DNA from: Loxodes magnus
Lineage: Eukaryota; Ciliophora; Karyorelictea; Loxodida; Loxodidae
Assembly (NCBI GenBank): GCA_946699065.1
Contig: CAMPDV010000133.1
Location: 434,001-498,000 of the forward strand
Reading direction: 5' to 3'
DNA length: 64,000 bases
Position numbers and translations under genes: made by a program. A model generated the notes under the pieces. That model was given only the letters and a program-made list of their open reading frames with translations. It was not told the DNA's origin and did not search any database. Each line of letters starts with the position of its first letter. Within the stretch, counting starts at the first letter, position 1. Shown one piece after another: positions 1 through 12,381 of this stretch.

Positions 1-507
1 TCTTAGTTTTATATGAGATGAATCGCTCTTAACTCTTTTAATCATTATTGTTCTTTAATAATTGTATTGCATACTTTAGATTTCAGATTCCTTGAGTTTA
101 CTCTTTTATATCGTACATAAAGAAATTAAAATATCTTCAAATATACAATTGTATCGCAACGTATAGATTTATTCTAAATTATTCCTTATAGTATTTAGCA
201 AAATTCCCATACTCAAATTTGCCTCACAATATTTTTCTTTATTCTTTTTTCTTGGAGTCTCTTTAGTTTCCATACAGATATTGATCTTTTTAACTTTTAA
301 TAATTCTTTTCCTTTCTGAAGATTTTTATTTTTGACTAAATAGGTTACTTCTGACTACCAAGATCCAAAAATGTTCAAAAATATAAATTTTTAGACACTT
401 TAAACTTTTTAAAAGTTTGTATCTTTAGGTTAGAAAAAGGAACTTTCATCTCTCAATAATGGAAATTTGATGGATGCTTTATCTACTTATCATTAAGTCA
501 AATCCAT
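1..507 (-). CDS. Unknown protein, N-terminal part only (runs off left edge)
   Basis: Read with TAA/TAG as Gln and TGA as Trp, the minus strand is open from an ATG at 507 to the window edge, giving the first 169 codons of a protein. It begins MDLTQWQVDKAS and continues with mixed, coding-like composition (for example FGSWQSEVTYLVKN), followed by a Lys-rich stretch and a hydrophobic Leu/Ile-rich segment. One internal TGA (codon 6) reads as Trp. I recognise no family. Composition and the long uninterrupted frame support a real gene, but there is no homology to anchor the start, and a tiny intron could change the C-terminal part. Confidence 0.5.
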
Positions 508-1508
508 TTCTGATAAGATAAGAGTTAAAAGTTAAAATTAACAATACTCTAGCATTTTGAGTGTAGCATTATAGAATAATCTACTGCTTTCATATAAAAA
601 CTAGTAGAACATTATATTTAAACCAAATCCTTTACATTCTAAATTTAAGCTTTGATAGAAAGAAAAGCTCATCTACTTTATGAATTTCCTAGAATATTAT
701 TAATAATTTTTAATTAAGGAATATAGTCTAAAATAGTTTAACTTAATATAATATATCATAACAGACTTTTTCTTATATTAGACTAGCCTTTTATCTATTT
801 GTACGTTTAGCTAGTTATGCTTGTAATAAATTAAATTATTATAAACTTAAATCCTTATTTAAATTATCTTAACAAACAAGATTAGATAATTGTTGATTTA
901 GCAAATTTAACTTGGCTTTGCTTGAATTTGTTTATGAGTAAATTAAGGCTTTTTATATTACTATAATTTAGATCTATCTAATGCATTGAAAACTTTACAG
1001 CTTTACTAAGTTATAAACTAGTTATTTACTAAAAATTTAAATCTACTTGATATATCCCCTTAAATTAACTAACTTATTAAGCTTCTAAGCTTTAATTTAG
1101 ATATAGGATAGAAATGAAATATCTTATTTGCTTCATAAAATAAGTTAAGAGTTACATTTTTATGTAAGATCTATCTTATTATTTCTTGATATACTGAAGA
1201 AGCTTAAACTACATCTATTTGTTATTAACTAGTTAGTAACTTTCATATGGAAGAGCTATTTTATTTAAGATTTTGAATAAGCTTATTTTTGATTCGTAAA
1301 TTTTGCTTATTATAAACTTTATTTTCATTAATATTATTGTGCTATTTATCAATCCAAGAGAGGATAAATGCCCCATTTGGATTTTCGCTATATAAATTAA
1401 AATAAAACTAAAATATAAAAATTTATCTTCCTTTATGCTGAGCAAGAGTTTATTTTAGTTTGGAATGCTTTATAAACATTTAAAGTAAGAGAATGAAAAA
1501 AGTATATT
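508..1508. other. AT-rich intergenic stretch
   Basis: About 1 kb between the end of the eL34 gene and the start of the leftmost partial gene. I see only low-complexity A+T runs and no frame with coding composition. It presumably holds the promoter of the partial gene and the eL34 3' end. Confidence 0.5.
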
Positions 1509-1915
1509 TCAGGACTTTGAGCGCTGAAAATAAGATTAATGACTTAATTATTATTAAGCTGTTAATGTTATTACTTCTTAGGTGCTTCTTCTTTATCTTT
1601 CTTAATATTCTTAATGCACTTAACTTCATCAATAAGAAATGCTCTTATTATTCTTTACTTGACACATTCGTGACATCTACTTCCTCCATAAGCTCTTGCA
1701 ACTGTTCTTTAGCATTTGGGAATATGCCTGTACTATTTAGGTCTTAGAGCTGGTACTCCTTAAATTCTAGTTTTGCAATCACCACAATGAGGTCCTTGAG
1801 CTTTCTTTTTGTAGTAATGAACAATAAGCTTTCCTCCAGGAGTTCTCACTTATTAAATATGGTTAGAGTTAGTGTTGTAAGAATGATTCCTTCTATATGT
1901 GACTCTCTAAACCAT
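1509..1915 (-). CDS. RPL34: 60S ribosomal protein eL34
   Basis: The protein starts MVQRVTYRRNHSYNTNSN, the universal eL34 opening, with Gln3 encoded by TAG. It carries the CGDCK and CHECVK zinc-knuckle-like cysteine pairs, the conserved ARAYGGSRC segment and the RIIRAFLIDEVK helix, then a Lys-rich tail. The 3' end needs care. At the expected terminus there is tandem TAA-TAA (Gln-Gln) and no in-frame TGA for dozens of codons. A 20-nt GT-AG intron at 1524-1543 with a T-rich 3' end, or a 32-nt GTAATA...TTAAG intron slightly upstream, would each bring the same TGA at 1509-1511 into frame (128 or 124 residues). Termination at the TAA pair is the alternative. It is a large-subunit protein acting in the cytoplasm. 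The family call is secure; only the last residues are uncertain. Confidence 0.93.
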
Positions 1916-2148
1916 TTTCTTTAAACTTTAATTATACTCTCTGAAAAACTTAATTCAAGCTAATTAAATAATTAAGCATTTATCCTTTATATCTATTTGC
2001 AGTCCTAAATACTTTAAGTTATCTACCAAATGTTTTATATAACTGCTAAAGTATTGATTAACTAATTATAACAGTATAGGCTTGTTTTTAAATAGATAAA
2101 TTAATAAAATTAAGTTACTAAAATTTAAATTATTACTAGCTCATTTCA

Positions 2149-5100
2149 TCATTCTTTTGCCATTTCTCCTTCCTATTCCTTCTTATCCTAGTCTTTTTCA
2201 TCTTCCTTTCCTTCTCTATCCTTCTGCTACTCTTCATTATTTTCTTCTGGCACTTTACTATCTTTTTCTTCTTCATATTAACGCTTTTAGAAAGCCATAT
2301 CTTTATATTAAATACAAAAAAGGTCATTTTCGTATGAAGTGAACAAGCTTTAGATGTTCTGATTTTAGTATAGCTTCTTTAAGTAGGTTACATTTAATAG
2401 ATCCTTATATGGTACGCTAATGCTTATCCTTTTGTTACTTTACAGGTTTTAATCCTCATAAGTTACTAAAATCTTGCTTTTAAATAATTGATCTCTATTG
2501 AAAAGAATTGCTTCAATTATTCCTTCTTATCCATAAGCCATTCCGTTCGAAAAATCTAAGTTGATAACTTAATCTCCCACTTCAAACTATTAATTTAAGA
2601 AGAAATAGTGAGGAAATTTGTTATCGTTAGGACGAATTACTTGCGATGTATCAACTAAGATTTCTTCCGTATTCTAGTTTTATTATGATGAATTAATTTG
2701 CGTAAAAAGAGACTCTAGTGTCTATTATTCTAAGATGATAGAAGTGCTGCTTTAAGAGTTAAATGAATTGTTAACAGGAAGTTTAGATAGCCACATTAGG
2801 TTATCGTAGAATTGGTTATCTTATTACTTATTCATTGCCTATTATATTGATATCTTTGTCCATTCCTCTTATTATAACTCTTACCAAAACTCTGAGAATC
2901 TTTGCTTATGCTCTTACAGCAGTTCTATAGCTTACTAAGTATATTCCCAATTAGGCTCTAAGGAAGAATTCTTAAGAGAAACATAATAGTGATAGTATTA
3001 GGCATTCCTTGCATAAGTAGGAATACATAATCTTTAATGAAAGCAATGTATATTTAAACCTATATCGAAGAATTTAAGGTCTACTTCATTTACTATTCTA
3101 ATTGAATACGAATCAGCAACAAATTTAAGACACCTTTCAGGAATTCCTAATAATTATGCTGCTTCTTAGCTGCTTTTATACTATGAAGGGCAGCTGTTAA
3201 TGATTTCTTTAACATTGTTAGTATAAGTTTTAGGTATGCTTATTAATTTAACTTTCAAAGTATTCTTATCTTTATACCCTTTAATCTGAGCGAGACTACC
3301 TGCATTATTTTCATTAATAACAATGACATAGGAACCAGTAGGAAATTCTTTCATAATGTTAGTGAATTTAATTGGTTCTACTTTTAAAGGGAGTTTCTGA
3401 ACCATATTTAATGGAGCTTCTCTAGTAAAGGAGGTTCATATTTATTCATACTCAGTACCATTTCTTTTATATCCTATATTATAAGTGTAATGAACTAATA
3501 CTTCAGCATCTTCAACTTATATGCCTAGATTTCTTAATTTTCAGTTAATTCTTTACAGATTCTTTTAAAAATCCTAAACATTGATCTATTGGTTAAGCTC
3601 TTCAGGATAAATAGAAGTTTAATTAGAGACTGCTAGTATCTTAATTTGTTGCTTATAAGGGTAGTTTAAGAATAACTATTAAGCTTGCAAGTCTTCATAT
3701 AGTTCTTTTAGAATAGCAAACTAAAAGGAAGGCTTTAATATTTATATGCTTGTTTTCCTTTTTGCATAATTGTAATTTCCTTGTTTAGGCTACTAAATTA
3801 ACATCTTCCATTTTAGTTAATCCAAATTAGGCCAATTAAAATCAGAGCATGCAGGTTTAATATTCTCCATTGAGTATTACAATATAAGAGCATCAGTCAT
3901 TTCCTAAGCTTTGACTTTACAGTTTAAGATATTAGGGAGATATTTATTAGTGCTCTATACTACAGGAGTGGTCATTATATCCTAAATAAATAGCATATTT
4001 TGCTTATTCTAACTTTATTACTGCCCAAGCTCTTGATTAATAACCTCCTGCAACTCGTTATAATCAATAAAGGGAAGAAGTAATTTGTATAGTTGATAGG
4101 AAATAGGCTATCTAAGTAATGGGTTTTAGTTAACTATAACTATTAGTTCTTCCGGATTAGGAAACATATACTTTAATCTTGGATGCTAAATTAGATTTCT
4201 ATACTATTGGGGTAAAAATTTATTTAAAGAAGGAGGAGCAATACTTATTAAGCAGGTATAAATATGTAAAGGCTATCCTAGGGAAAATTAAATTTGGCCA
4301 TTATTTGTATTTTGAGACAATAGATTATGCAGATTCTAGAAGTCTGAAGGGAAAGGACCGTAATGGTATTAATAATAAAAATCTCAAGAAGGACAAGATT
4401 TGAAGTAGTAATACATAATCCATTGCAACTAGTAGCAGTAATTTATAATGATATCATTCACTTTATTTTATTCAGTTTCTAAGTCTATATTTTGGATTTA
4501 TTTATATCATTATTTCTTTAATTACTCTCCATTTTATATTAAGTTTTCTCTTACTTATTTTATTAATTCAGATTCTATTTTTGGGATAATTGCAGTTTAG
4601 TGTCTCTCTTCTTCCGTATTTTTTTCAGTTTCTTTTACCTTAGACTCATTTTACTTTTCATTTTCATGTCGGTTTCCCTTTCAATTTCCTCTTCCTCTTC
4701 CTCTGCCTCTACCTCTGCTTCTATAATGTTTTTTTTCTTTTTCTTTTTCCTTTTCTTCTCTTTTTTCTTCTTCTTGAACATCTTAAATTTTAGGTTCAAC
4801 TTATTTGTTTTCTTCCTTCTTATCTTCTTATTCATTAAGTTCAGGATCTTCAATAATTTCAGTTTAAATTTACTATTTTTCAACTTATTATGCTTGATTT
4901 TAAACTTATTCTTGCGGTTCTATGTTTTGTACTTAAATATCCTATTCTTGTGGTTCTATGTTTTGTACTTAAGCAGCCTATTCTTGTGGTTCTATGTTTT
5001 GTACTTAAGCAGCCTATTCTTGCTCTTACGTGATTTTAAGCTTATACTGATTATATCGAGCTATTTTATGAGCTTCCTTTTGAAGGTAAAGAATACGCTA

Positions 5101-6165
5101 ATTAATGGTAATTTATTCCACTTCTTTCAACTTTTCAATATAAATCATAAAATTATCCCACTAAATTACACCCTCTTTAATTAGATAAGCTTCACCCGTA
5201 CTAATATAAAACTAAGGGAAAATGAACTTATAAATTTCGAGTAAAACGTCAATGATATCATCTTCAATATCAATTGTAGTTAACCTAGGGATAAAGTCAT
5301 TTCCTAGTAAAGTAAAAAGGAGTACTAAATCACTTATTATTCGTTTAAAATCGTAAGTTTACTTTTCCGATAACTCTTGAAAGGAAGCTTCTAAGTATTG
5401 AAGTAAGATATTTATGAAGATTATCTTGAAATGCATTATCATTTAAGCTCTTTCGTTGTTGAATACTATCTATGTATCGTCTCTTATTATTATAACATTC
5501 TTAATATCTAGAGCTAAGGATAGTATTATTAGGTCTGCATCGCTTCCAAAAAGTCCATGCTTTAACTCTTTCGAGCATTTTAAGTTTCTAATATACTCCA
5601 TTATTTTATGCTCTCCTTCTCCTGGAGTTTAGGAACCTGAGAATATGATAATTTTGTTTTGCCAAGCTTAGTCAGTTTATTTCTTAAGTTGTATAAAGTA
5701 CTAGCATTGACTATCAAACTCTTTCATAAAATCAGTACCAGGAGATATCATAAGAGAGTTATAAAGGTCAAACTAATTCTCGTATTAAACATCGTGGCTC
5801 TTTAGAACGTCCAAGAATTTTTAGACTTCATTTTAAGAATTAAATCTTCTTTCTCTTTGCTAATTCACTTTAGCCTTAGGTGCAACTCCATCTAATGCCA
5901 AGTAGATAACTTAGTGAGGCTTAAAAGAAGCAACAAGTCCTTCAATAAACTAGAAGACCTCAAAGAAGATTTTATCCCATTGTTCTTTAACTACAAAAGA
6001 AGGAATGAACTTATTAATATACTTTTGATAAACCCTATGAATTATACCATTCATATCTACGTATAAGTTATCAATATCAGGAGGAGTTTCTTCACCTTTC
6101 ATATACTCTTTTACTATCAAAGGGTACTTTTCCGCTATCCATTAAAAGAACTTAGGAACTCCCAT
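2149..6165 (-). CDS. XRN1: 5'-3' exoribonuclease XRN1/Kem1
   Basis: A single open frame of 1,338 residues with no intron, closed by tandem TGA-TGA. The N-terminus MGVPKFFQWIAEKYPLI, the DMNGIIH motif and the ALDGVAPKAKVNQQR motif are diagnostic of the XRN nuclease core, and SGSQTPGEGEHKIM and FGSDADLIILSL carry further catalytic carboxylates. XRN1 degrades decapped mRNA from the 5' end in the cytoplasm. After the first catalytic block the protein has a Gln/Glu-rich insert made partly of three identical-length 12-residue repeats, then an acidic/Lys-rich run and an RG-repeat stretch (RGRGRGRG), before a second conserved region and SH3-like/D1-type segments. The C-terminal tail is charged. The length is typical of XRN1 rather than shorter XRN2 proteins. 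Its start lies 143 bp from the divergent membrane-protein gene. Confidence 0.93.
4909..5016 (-). repeat. Three in-phase 36-bp tandem repeats inside XRN1
   Basis: Three adjacent 36-bp units (4909-4944, 4945-4980, 4981-5016) plus a partial copy. Each encodes 12 residues of the form QAAQVQNIEPQE, with the third copy in protein order changed to QDIQVQNIEPQE. The repeat is in frame and lies in a disordered Gln/Glu-rich linker, so copy number could vary without breaking the gene. Confidence 0.85.
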
Positions 6166-6308
6166 TTATATATTCTTTATTATCTCTAATCCAATCAATA
6201 CTTATTTATGCTTAATTAATCGCCTAATTACTCTTAGATAAGGTAGTACATTAGATTCTGGTATATAAGACTTTAATTTAATAGTTTAAGAATAAATAGA
6301 AGTAAAAA

Positions 6309-9268
6309 ATGCTGAAAAGGAAAAATAGAGTGTATTAGAGTAGAAATAGTGGCGATCCTGAGATTAGCCTTAAATAAGATAACTAGACATTGTCTAGTTA
6401 TTAGATTATGCTTATCTCTGCTTGTTAGCATTTATTTTAGATGCCTTAGTTAACTTAATTCAGTATGAAACTTCCTTAGGATTTTGAATAATTAGAGGAT
6501 CATTATTAAAAGGCTATTTTGACTGTAAAGCAATGCTTAGATTAAGAAATTTAAGTATTTGACTAGACTGATGCTATGAACTTTCAATTTCATCTGCCTG
6601 ATACTTTAATTACTTAGAAGATTGTTCCTATCACGTTTTTAGAACCATAATACGAGAGTGAAGAATTATAAGCTGGGAAGTTATCAGCTCAATAGTACTC
6701 TTAAATATGAAAAACAGGTACTTTTGAAGTTTAATCCAATAAACCTGAAATTCCATATGTTTGGAAACTATCAGACTGGATTATAAAAGGAAGAAGCAGA
6801 ATTAGCAAAACTTTAAGGAACAACGGCTCTTTGGCATTTGAACTGATATACTATATTCCAAGATTTGCATACCAGAAAAACCAAACAGAACTAATTAACA
6901 TATGGTGAGGATTTAAATAGTTCCCATATATTCTCAGAAACATCGTGCATATATTTATTGGATGAGATCTAAGATAAAAAGATAATACTAAAAGAGATAT
7001 CTGGATCCGGCTAAATCACATAAGGATTTAAAACCTTCTTTAAGAAATGAGTAACTAAAAGGAAATTCATTATGGATTGAACTTCTTTATAGATTAAGAA
7101 TAACTAAACATATTAACTGAGTAGTTTAACACTCTTTGAGCTAGTGAAAGAATTAAGATTCAAAGAAATCTTCCATAAGATTAAAATTTATAAGCATCAT
7201 TACTATAAGAAAAGTATAATAAGCTAATAGAATTTATTCTACAATAGAAAGATAACTATTTATACACCAATGAGCTTATTAATCAGATATAAGCTGCCAG
7301 AATTATCTAGCATCAATATTCAATTTATAGAAACTAAGTTGAAGAATAATGCTCACTTTATATGCAACAACTTTAAAATAAAAATTCATGTAAATCGTAA
7401 AGTGAATATTGGAAAGAGTGTCAAGAAAAAAAGTATAAGAAGAGGTTAGAGAAATAATTATTGGCGCAACATTATTAAAATATAGAGGAAAATCTGAGCT
7501 AGTATCCTTTCTAGTAATAGATGTATCGTAATTACATAAATTTCAAATAGAGTTTCAAAAAAAGTAAAGAATTAAAGAATTTAATGTCACAAAAAAATCA
7601 AAGTCAAAGTTATATTTTGCAAAAACTTCTATTTTAACCCTGGGAAATAGAGATTGTGGACAGTAAATATAGATTTAAAAAGTATAAAAACTATGAAATT
7701 AAAACTGATTATTGTGGCTGGAAATGGAAGCTTTATGCAGTGAGATGATATGTTTGAACTTGTAATATGATTTTTTTCTTTTTATTTTAAGGTTGAAATG
7801 GTACTTTTAGCTTGAGAGCATTGATTGGAAACTCATTTTATAGAAATCCAAGTATTGATGAATAAACTGGACTAGTCATGTATAAAGATTCAGATAGAAC
7901 AGATACAACCTGCTCACATTTAATAAGAATGTGAGAAGGGATTCAGAAAGATAGAGATAAGTTTGAATAGTAGCCGGATACAGGATTTTTTAGTAAAGCA
8001 GTAATAAGAATTTGCAATTTAATGAAAAATTACATATTTAAACTAATATTTGTGATGGGTATGTTTATGTTTATCTTTCCTATTATTTGCTTGCTAAATT
8101 CCTTTGCTAGCTTTTTTTTCGTTTCAGTATGTTGAATTGTCATGATCTTTGCAGTAATTGCTCATTATTTTATAAGTGTTTTTGTATTTGACCTTAATTA
8201 TATAAGACCTAGTTATGATGATGATGACTGAACTTGGCCTCCAATTTTTCTGCCTATTATTTCCACTTTAATAATGTGATTCTTATTAAGTTCTGGCTAA
8301 ATTTTGCTTTGCTTGTCCATTATGCTGGCTTTATTACCTATTAGTGCAATACTTTTGATAATTCTTGGTATTTTCAGATATTTTTTTCGTTCAATTTACG
8401 ACTGTATAATGTTCTGCCCAGTAAGATTCTTAGGAAGAGTACCTGCCAAAGACAGCAATTTTGTATGGCGTAAAAAAGGACCTCATTTAGCACTTAAGTA
8501 TATAAAACGAATAATTAATCCTGAAGTAATTTTATTTTTAGTCCACTGTGAACTAGAAAAATGCGAATTAGATATATGATAGGATATAATGCTAAAATAG
8601 ATAAATAATCAAGAAAAATTGGCTTAAAATGTGTTCACATAGATCTTTCAGTTCTTTCATTCTTAAACTGATCTTAAAACATTCCAAGCTATTTAAGTAC
8701 AATTAACAAGTTAAAATGCTAGCTTTAGGAACAAATTTTATAGAGACAAGCGCTATTTCCATAAATTCCTAAAGGTATTAGATAAACTTAGAAAGAACTG
8801 GAAGTAATTCTAAGTAATTGTGAGATGTATATCAACTATTACATTACCAATCATCATCTTCATTAAATCATTTGAACATATTACGATGTTATAGAAAATG
8901 ACTATTAGAATTTAACTTAATAATTACTTATAAAACTGTTCGGAAAAAAATATCTTCAATCTATAGAAGAAATTTAGTAGTTTGTAGAAGTGAAAAATAA
9001 GACAACCAGTTTATATTAGGAAATAATAACTACGATTATAGGTAATACTAATTTAATGAATTTGGAGCATACCATTTAAGAGGAATAAAAGACTAACTAT
9101 AAAGAGTCTTAAGAAAAATTCATCACTCCTAATTTATGCATGCTAGAAGAGATAAGTTTGCCTAAAGAAGACGTAATTCAATTTCTTAAGCAATCAAGAG
9201 ACTCAAATATTTCTTTTAAAGAGTTGTAGCATGTAGAGTTTCCTACCAACATTATAGAGACCTAATGA
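6309..9268 (+). CDS. Large multi-pass membrane protein, unknown family
   Basis: Two exons, 6309-8774 and 8792-9268, joined by a 17-nt GT-AG intron (8775-8791); a further in-frame 30-nt intron at 7762-7791 with a strong T-rich 3' end is likely. The product is about 970-980 residues and ends at TGA 9266-9268. The first half is soluble: a tryptophan-rich region (PYVWKLSDWIIKGRSR, then IWWGFKQFPYI), a helical Gln-rich coiled stretch, and a segment WNGTFSLRALIGNSFY followed by PDTGFFSK. Next comes a block of four to five hydrophobic helices (roughly residues 575-700), and then a soluble acidic C-terminal domain. At least ten tryptophans are TGA, and the very long co-linear frame makes the model firm. 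I do not recognise the family. The layout suggests a membrane protein with large cytosolic flanks. Confidence 0.75.
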
Positions 9269-10597
9269 TATGCGTTTAACTTTTTATTATTTAGTCAATA
9301 AAGCATCTCACTAAATATATCAGCACTCATTCACCATTTTCTTATCTCCTCTAAATCTTAAAAGCTTTTTTCTCTTCATTGCTTTAGAAAATTAAGATCC
9401 TTCAATATTTAATTCTTACCTAAATATAGTTATTAACTTTAAGCTAAAAAGGAGATTTTATAAATTAATTAAAATGATAGAATATTATTACAAATAGCAT
9501 ATAATTGATATGATTTAAGTGACTAGACGCTTAATAAAAGTAAGAGGCATTTATAATGTAGAATGATACTATAGATTAAATAAATAGACATCTACAGCTA
9601 TATTTTCCTAACTTCTAAATTTTATGGTAAGCAAGTCAAACATCTTAGAAAAGAGAGAGATGCAAATATCATAATTTTACTTAGTCTAAAGGAAAATTCT
9701 AAAGAGAAAATTTATTTGGATTGGCTTAAAGGAAATCTTACATTTTAATTAAGATAAAAATTATAAATTATTTTGCAAAATCTGAAAATATAAACCCTTA
9801 TTAAATTATGTGAATCTTTTGTTGAAATAAAGTATCAAGTATCAATGCCTATTATTGAGTATATTGAGTCTTCGCTATATTACAATAGAATTTAGAAATT
9901 ATAAACATTAAAAATTTCCAGTGTGCTTGTCATCTCATTCTAGGGTTTTTTAAATAAAATTATAAAGATCAAAATAATTTTGCTAGCAAAAAAGATGAAA
10001 AAAAGAATATCGATAAATTTAATGAGAGTTTATAGTTAATTTGAATAACCTTACATAAGGCAAGAAACAAATGGTTTTTATTTAATAAAACTATTCTAAA
10101 ATGTTATATTAACATAATCTAACTTTATTTTTCTATTAAATTCTTAATGAATTATCTACAATTATCTAAATGAGTTTAAAATTAATATTATAATATGCTC
10201 TTATTTTATAATCTAACAATATAAGAGTATTAATATTAAAATAAGTAAATTTAGATTCTAAACTGGTTTTCTCGCCAATATAATAAAGTATTATTAATTA
10301 GTTCAGGCAACATAAATAAATATCAATGCCATTATAATTTATAAACTACTCATTACTAAGTTATTTTTCTGGCTTATTGCTTATAAAAGTATCTTTATTT
10401 ATATAAAATTAATTGCTGTGAAATAAAAGATTCCTTTTACTCCATTTTTTAAACTTTATTGATGTTTAAATTTTTATTTGATTTTAAATTTTAAATAGTT
10501 AAAAAATATTGCACTAGCTTGTCTTAATTTTATCTTCTGAGATTAAGAAAGGAAAAGAAAAGTGATATTAAATTTAAAAATTAACTTAATAATGACA
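9269..10597. other. AT-rich convergent intergenic stretch
   Basis: About 1.3 kb between the 3' ends of the membrane-protein gene and the PP2C gene. It contains only short A+T-rich frames without recognisable protein character. It must hold both 3' untranslated regions. Confidence 0.45.
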
Positions 10598-12374
10598 TTA
10601 TTATTCCAGTTTAGCTTTGTTCTTTTCCCTTTTTTCGCTCTACTCTTAATTCTTTTCTTCCTTTTGGATTACTTACTTTTATCCTTTTTCTAATTAGATA
10701 GTTTTTTCCTTTTTATCTATCTCATTTTAAGATTTACTTACTGTGTTTTTGAAATTCTTTAAGGCTACAAAAATAATAGAAATGTTGTCTAGAGATCTTC
10801 TTTCCATGGCTTTCTGTAATGCACTTTCAACACAGATATTGCAAATGTGTCATATAGTTTTATGCTTTAATGACTTGGCTGTTTACACAATGTGGTAAGA
10901 TAATTAATGATTAGTAAGTCTATCGAATAATCCATCACCTGATTTTAATACTTACTTCCAATCAAAAAGAAATTAGTTTCTGGGGTTATTTTATAGGTCT
11001 ATAGTTCAGGAGTGCATATTACTATTTTTGGATTTCCTCCAAAAAAGGGATCTTTTGCCATAATATCTCCAAAAGTACGAGAAATCTGCATTAAACGATT
11101 ACTGCAAGTCTTCCAGGTATTACCCTATAAGGACCTAGCAATTTTCCATCTGAAGACTGAAATTAGGTATTTTAAATGGTATTAGCCATTGGAACTTAAT
11201 TTTGATAAATTTTCCCTCCATTTTCAAGAATTCGCTTTTATTCCTGTGGCTCATTTGGTTTATGATCGGTTGAAAGCTGGATAACTTTTTCATATTCTCC
11301 TTCGTTTAGAAAGCATCTAGAATCTCCGGTATTAGCTACATATAATTACTTCTTAATCATCAAAACTACGCAGGCACATGATCCTGATCTGTCTTTTACT
11401 ATTCTACTTTCTAATGCTTTATATTCCATAAACTAGTCCTCTGTGATTTCAAAAGCTTATTAAAGGGCTAAAGAAGGATTGGACAGTAAATTTTCCTAAG
11501 AAAATAGAATTTTATGAAGATTTTCTTTCAAATATTCAGCACATCCTGCTCCACCATGTCCATCGTAAATACCAAAATAGTTAACTTTTGGTCATTTTTG
11601 ATTCTTGGGAAATCATGAAGGTCTTTCTGCTTTGATTATAATCTTAAGTCTGTCTTCATTATAGCTCCTAACAATTCCTTGATTAGTACTAGCTGCATAG
11701 CCAATCATGTATCCCGTTTATTAATTCTCATTTAAGACCTAATTAATGGAAGTTGGATTTTAAGGATACTAGAAGTTAGTTTTTATTATAGGTAAATTAG
11801 GGATTTCTTACAAGCTAGTTAGATTGTTTTGCTTCAAAAAAAGCGACTAGTTATTTGAAGCTACTGGAGATTATCTTACAGATAAGCTTTTAAATTACAA
11901 GACATTTGATTTGTAATCAATAGATGGAGACAAGCTATTATATCTATACTCCAATGGATTTTTCAGCTGATTGGAAGCTTAAACTGACTTTGGATTTACT
12001 TAAGTATCGCTATTATTCCCATAGCTCCCACTCTTTTAATGCTTAGTAGTAAGAGGTGTTTATTACTTATTAGGTTCAAAGGGTAATCTAAAATGTTAGG
12101 GCTTAAAGGGGTTTTCAGAGTTATTAAATGGTAACGATAGTTCATTAGGATGGAATAATCTGTAACTATAAAGGGTTTCTTTAGAGTTTCTTTGTATTTG
12201 CTGGTTTATCTAGAAGATCTTTTGAGCAATGTTATTAAATTTATCCTTAAACTCATACTTTGCTTTGATAGATGGAAGCTAGAAAGGAACAAATTTCCTA
12301 TTAATTTCGGTTAGTTTATAGTTGCTTGAGTGAGAGTCTCTTTAAGATATATTTTGCTAATTTCTTTATTTCAT
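10598..12374 (-). CDS. PP2C-family Ser/Thr protein phosphatase (PPM)
   Basis: About 580 residues. A low-complexity N-terminal half (Ser/Asn/Gln-rich, roughly 1-210) precedes the PPM domain. Metal-site motifs are present in order: NEDR, YFGIYDGHGGAG, ANTGDSRC, GRLAISRTFGD and FFLIGSDGLFD, then RRSLDNISIIFV near the C-terminus. Two 17-nt GT-AG introns (11086-11102 and 10939-10955) must be removed to restore GRLA|ISRTFGD and GS|DGLFD, which proves them. Tryptophans near the domain start (RPSWFPKNQKWPK) and in TIWHICN are TGA. The lysine-rich tail reaches tandem TAA-TAA at 10598-10603 with no TGA for a long way beyond, so the end given here is provisional; a 60-nt pyrimidine-rich candidate intron lies just past it. 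The ATG is 7 bp from the divergent SmB ATG. A later start at MIGYAASTN is possible. Confidence 0.88.
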
Positions 12375-12381
12375 ATTAAAA

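Noticed and set aside
4600..5184. A 194-residue plus-strand frame rich in Phe, Leu and Ser
   Set aside because: It is the antisense shadow of the Glu/Lys/Gln-rich part of XRN1, which is firmly supported on the minus strand.
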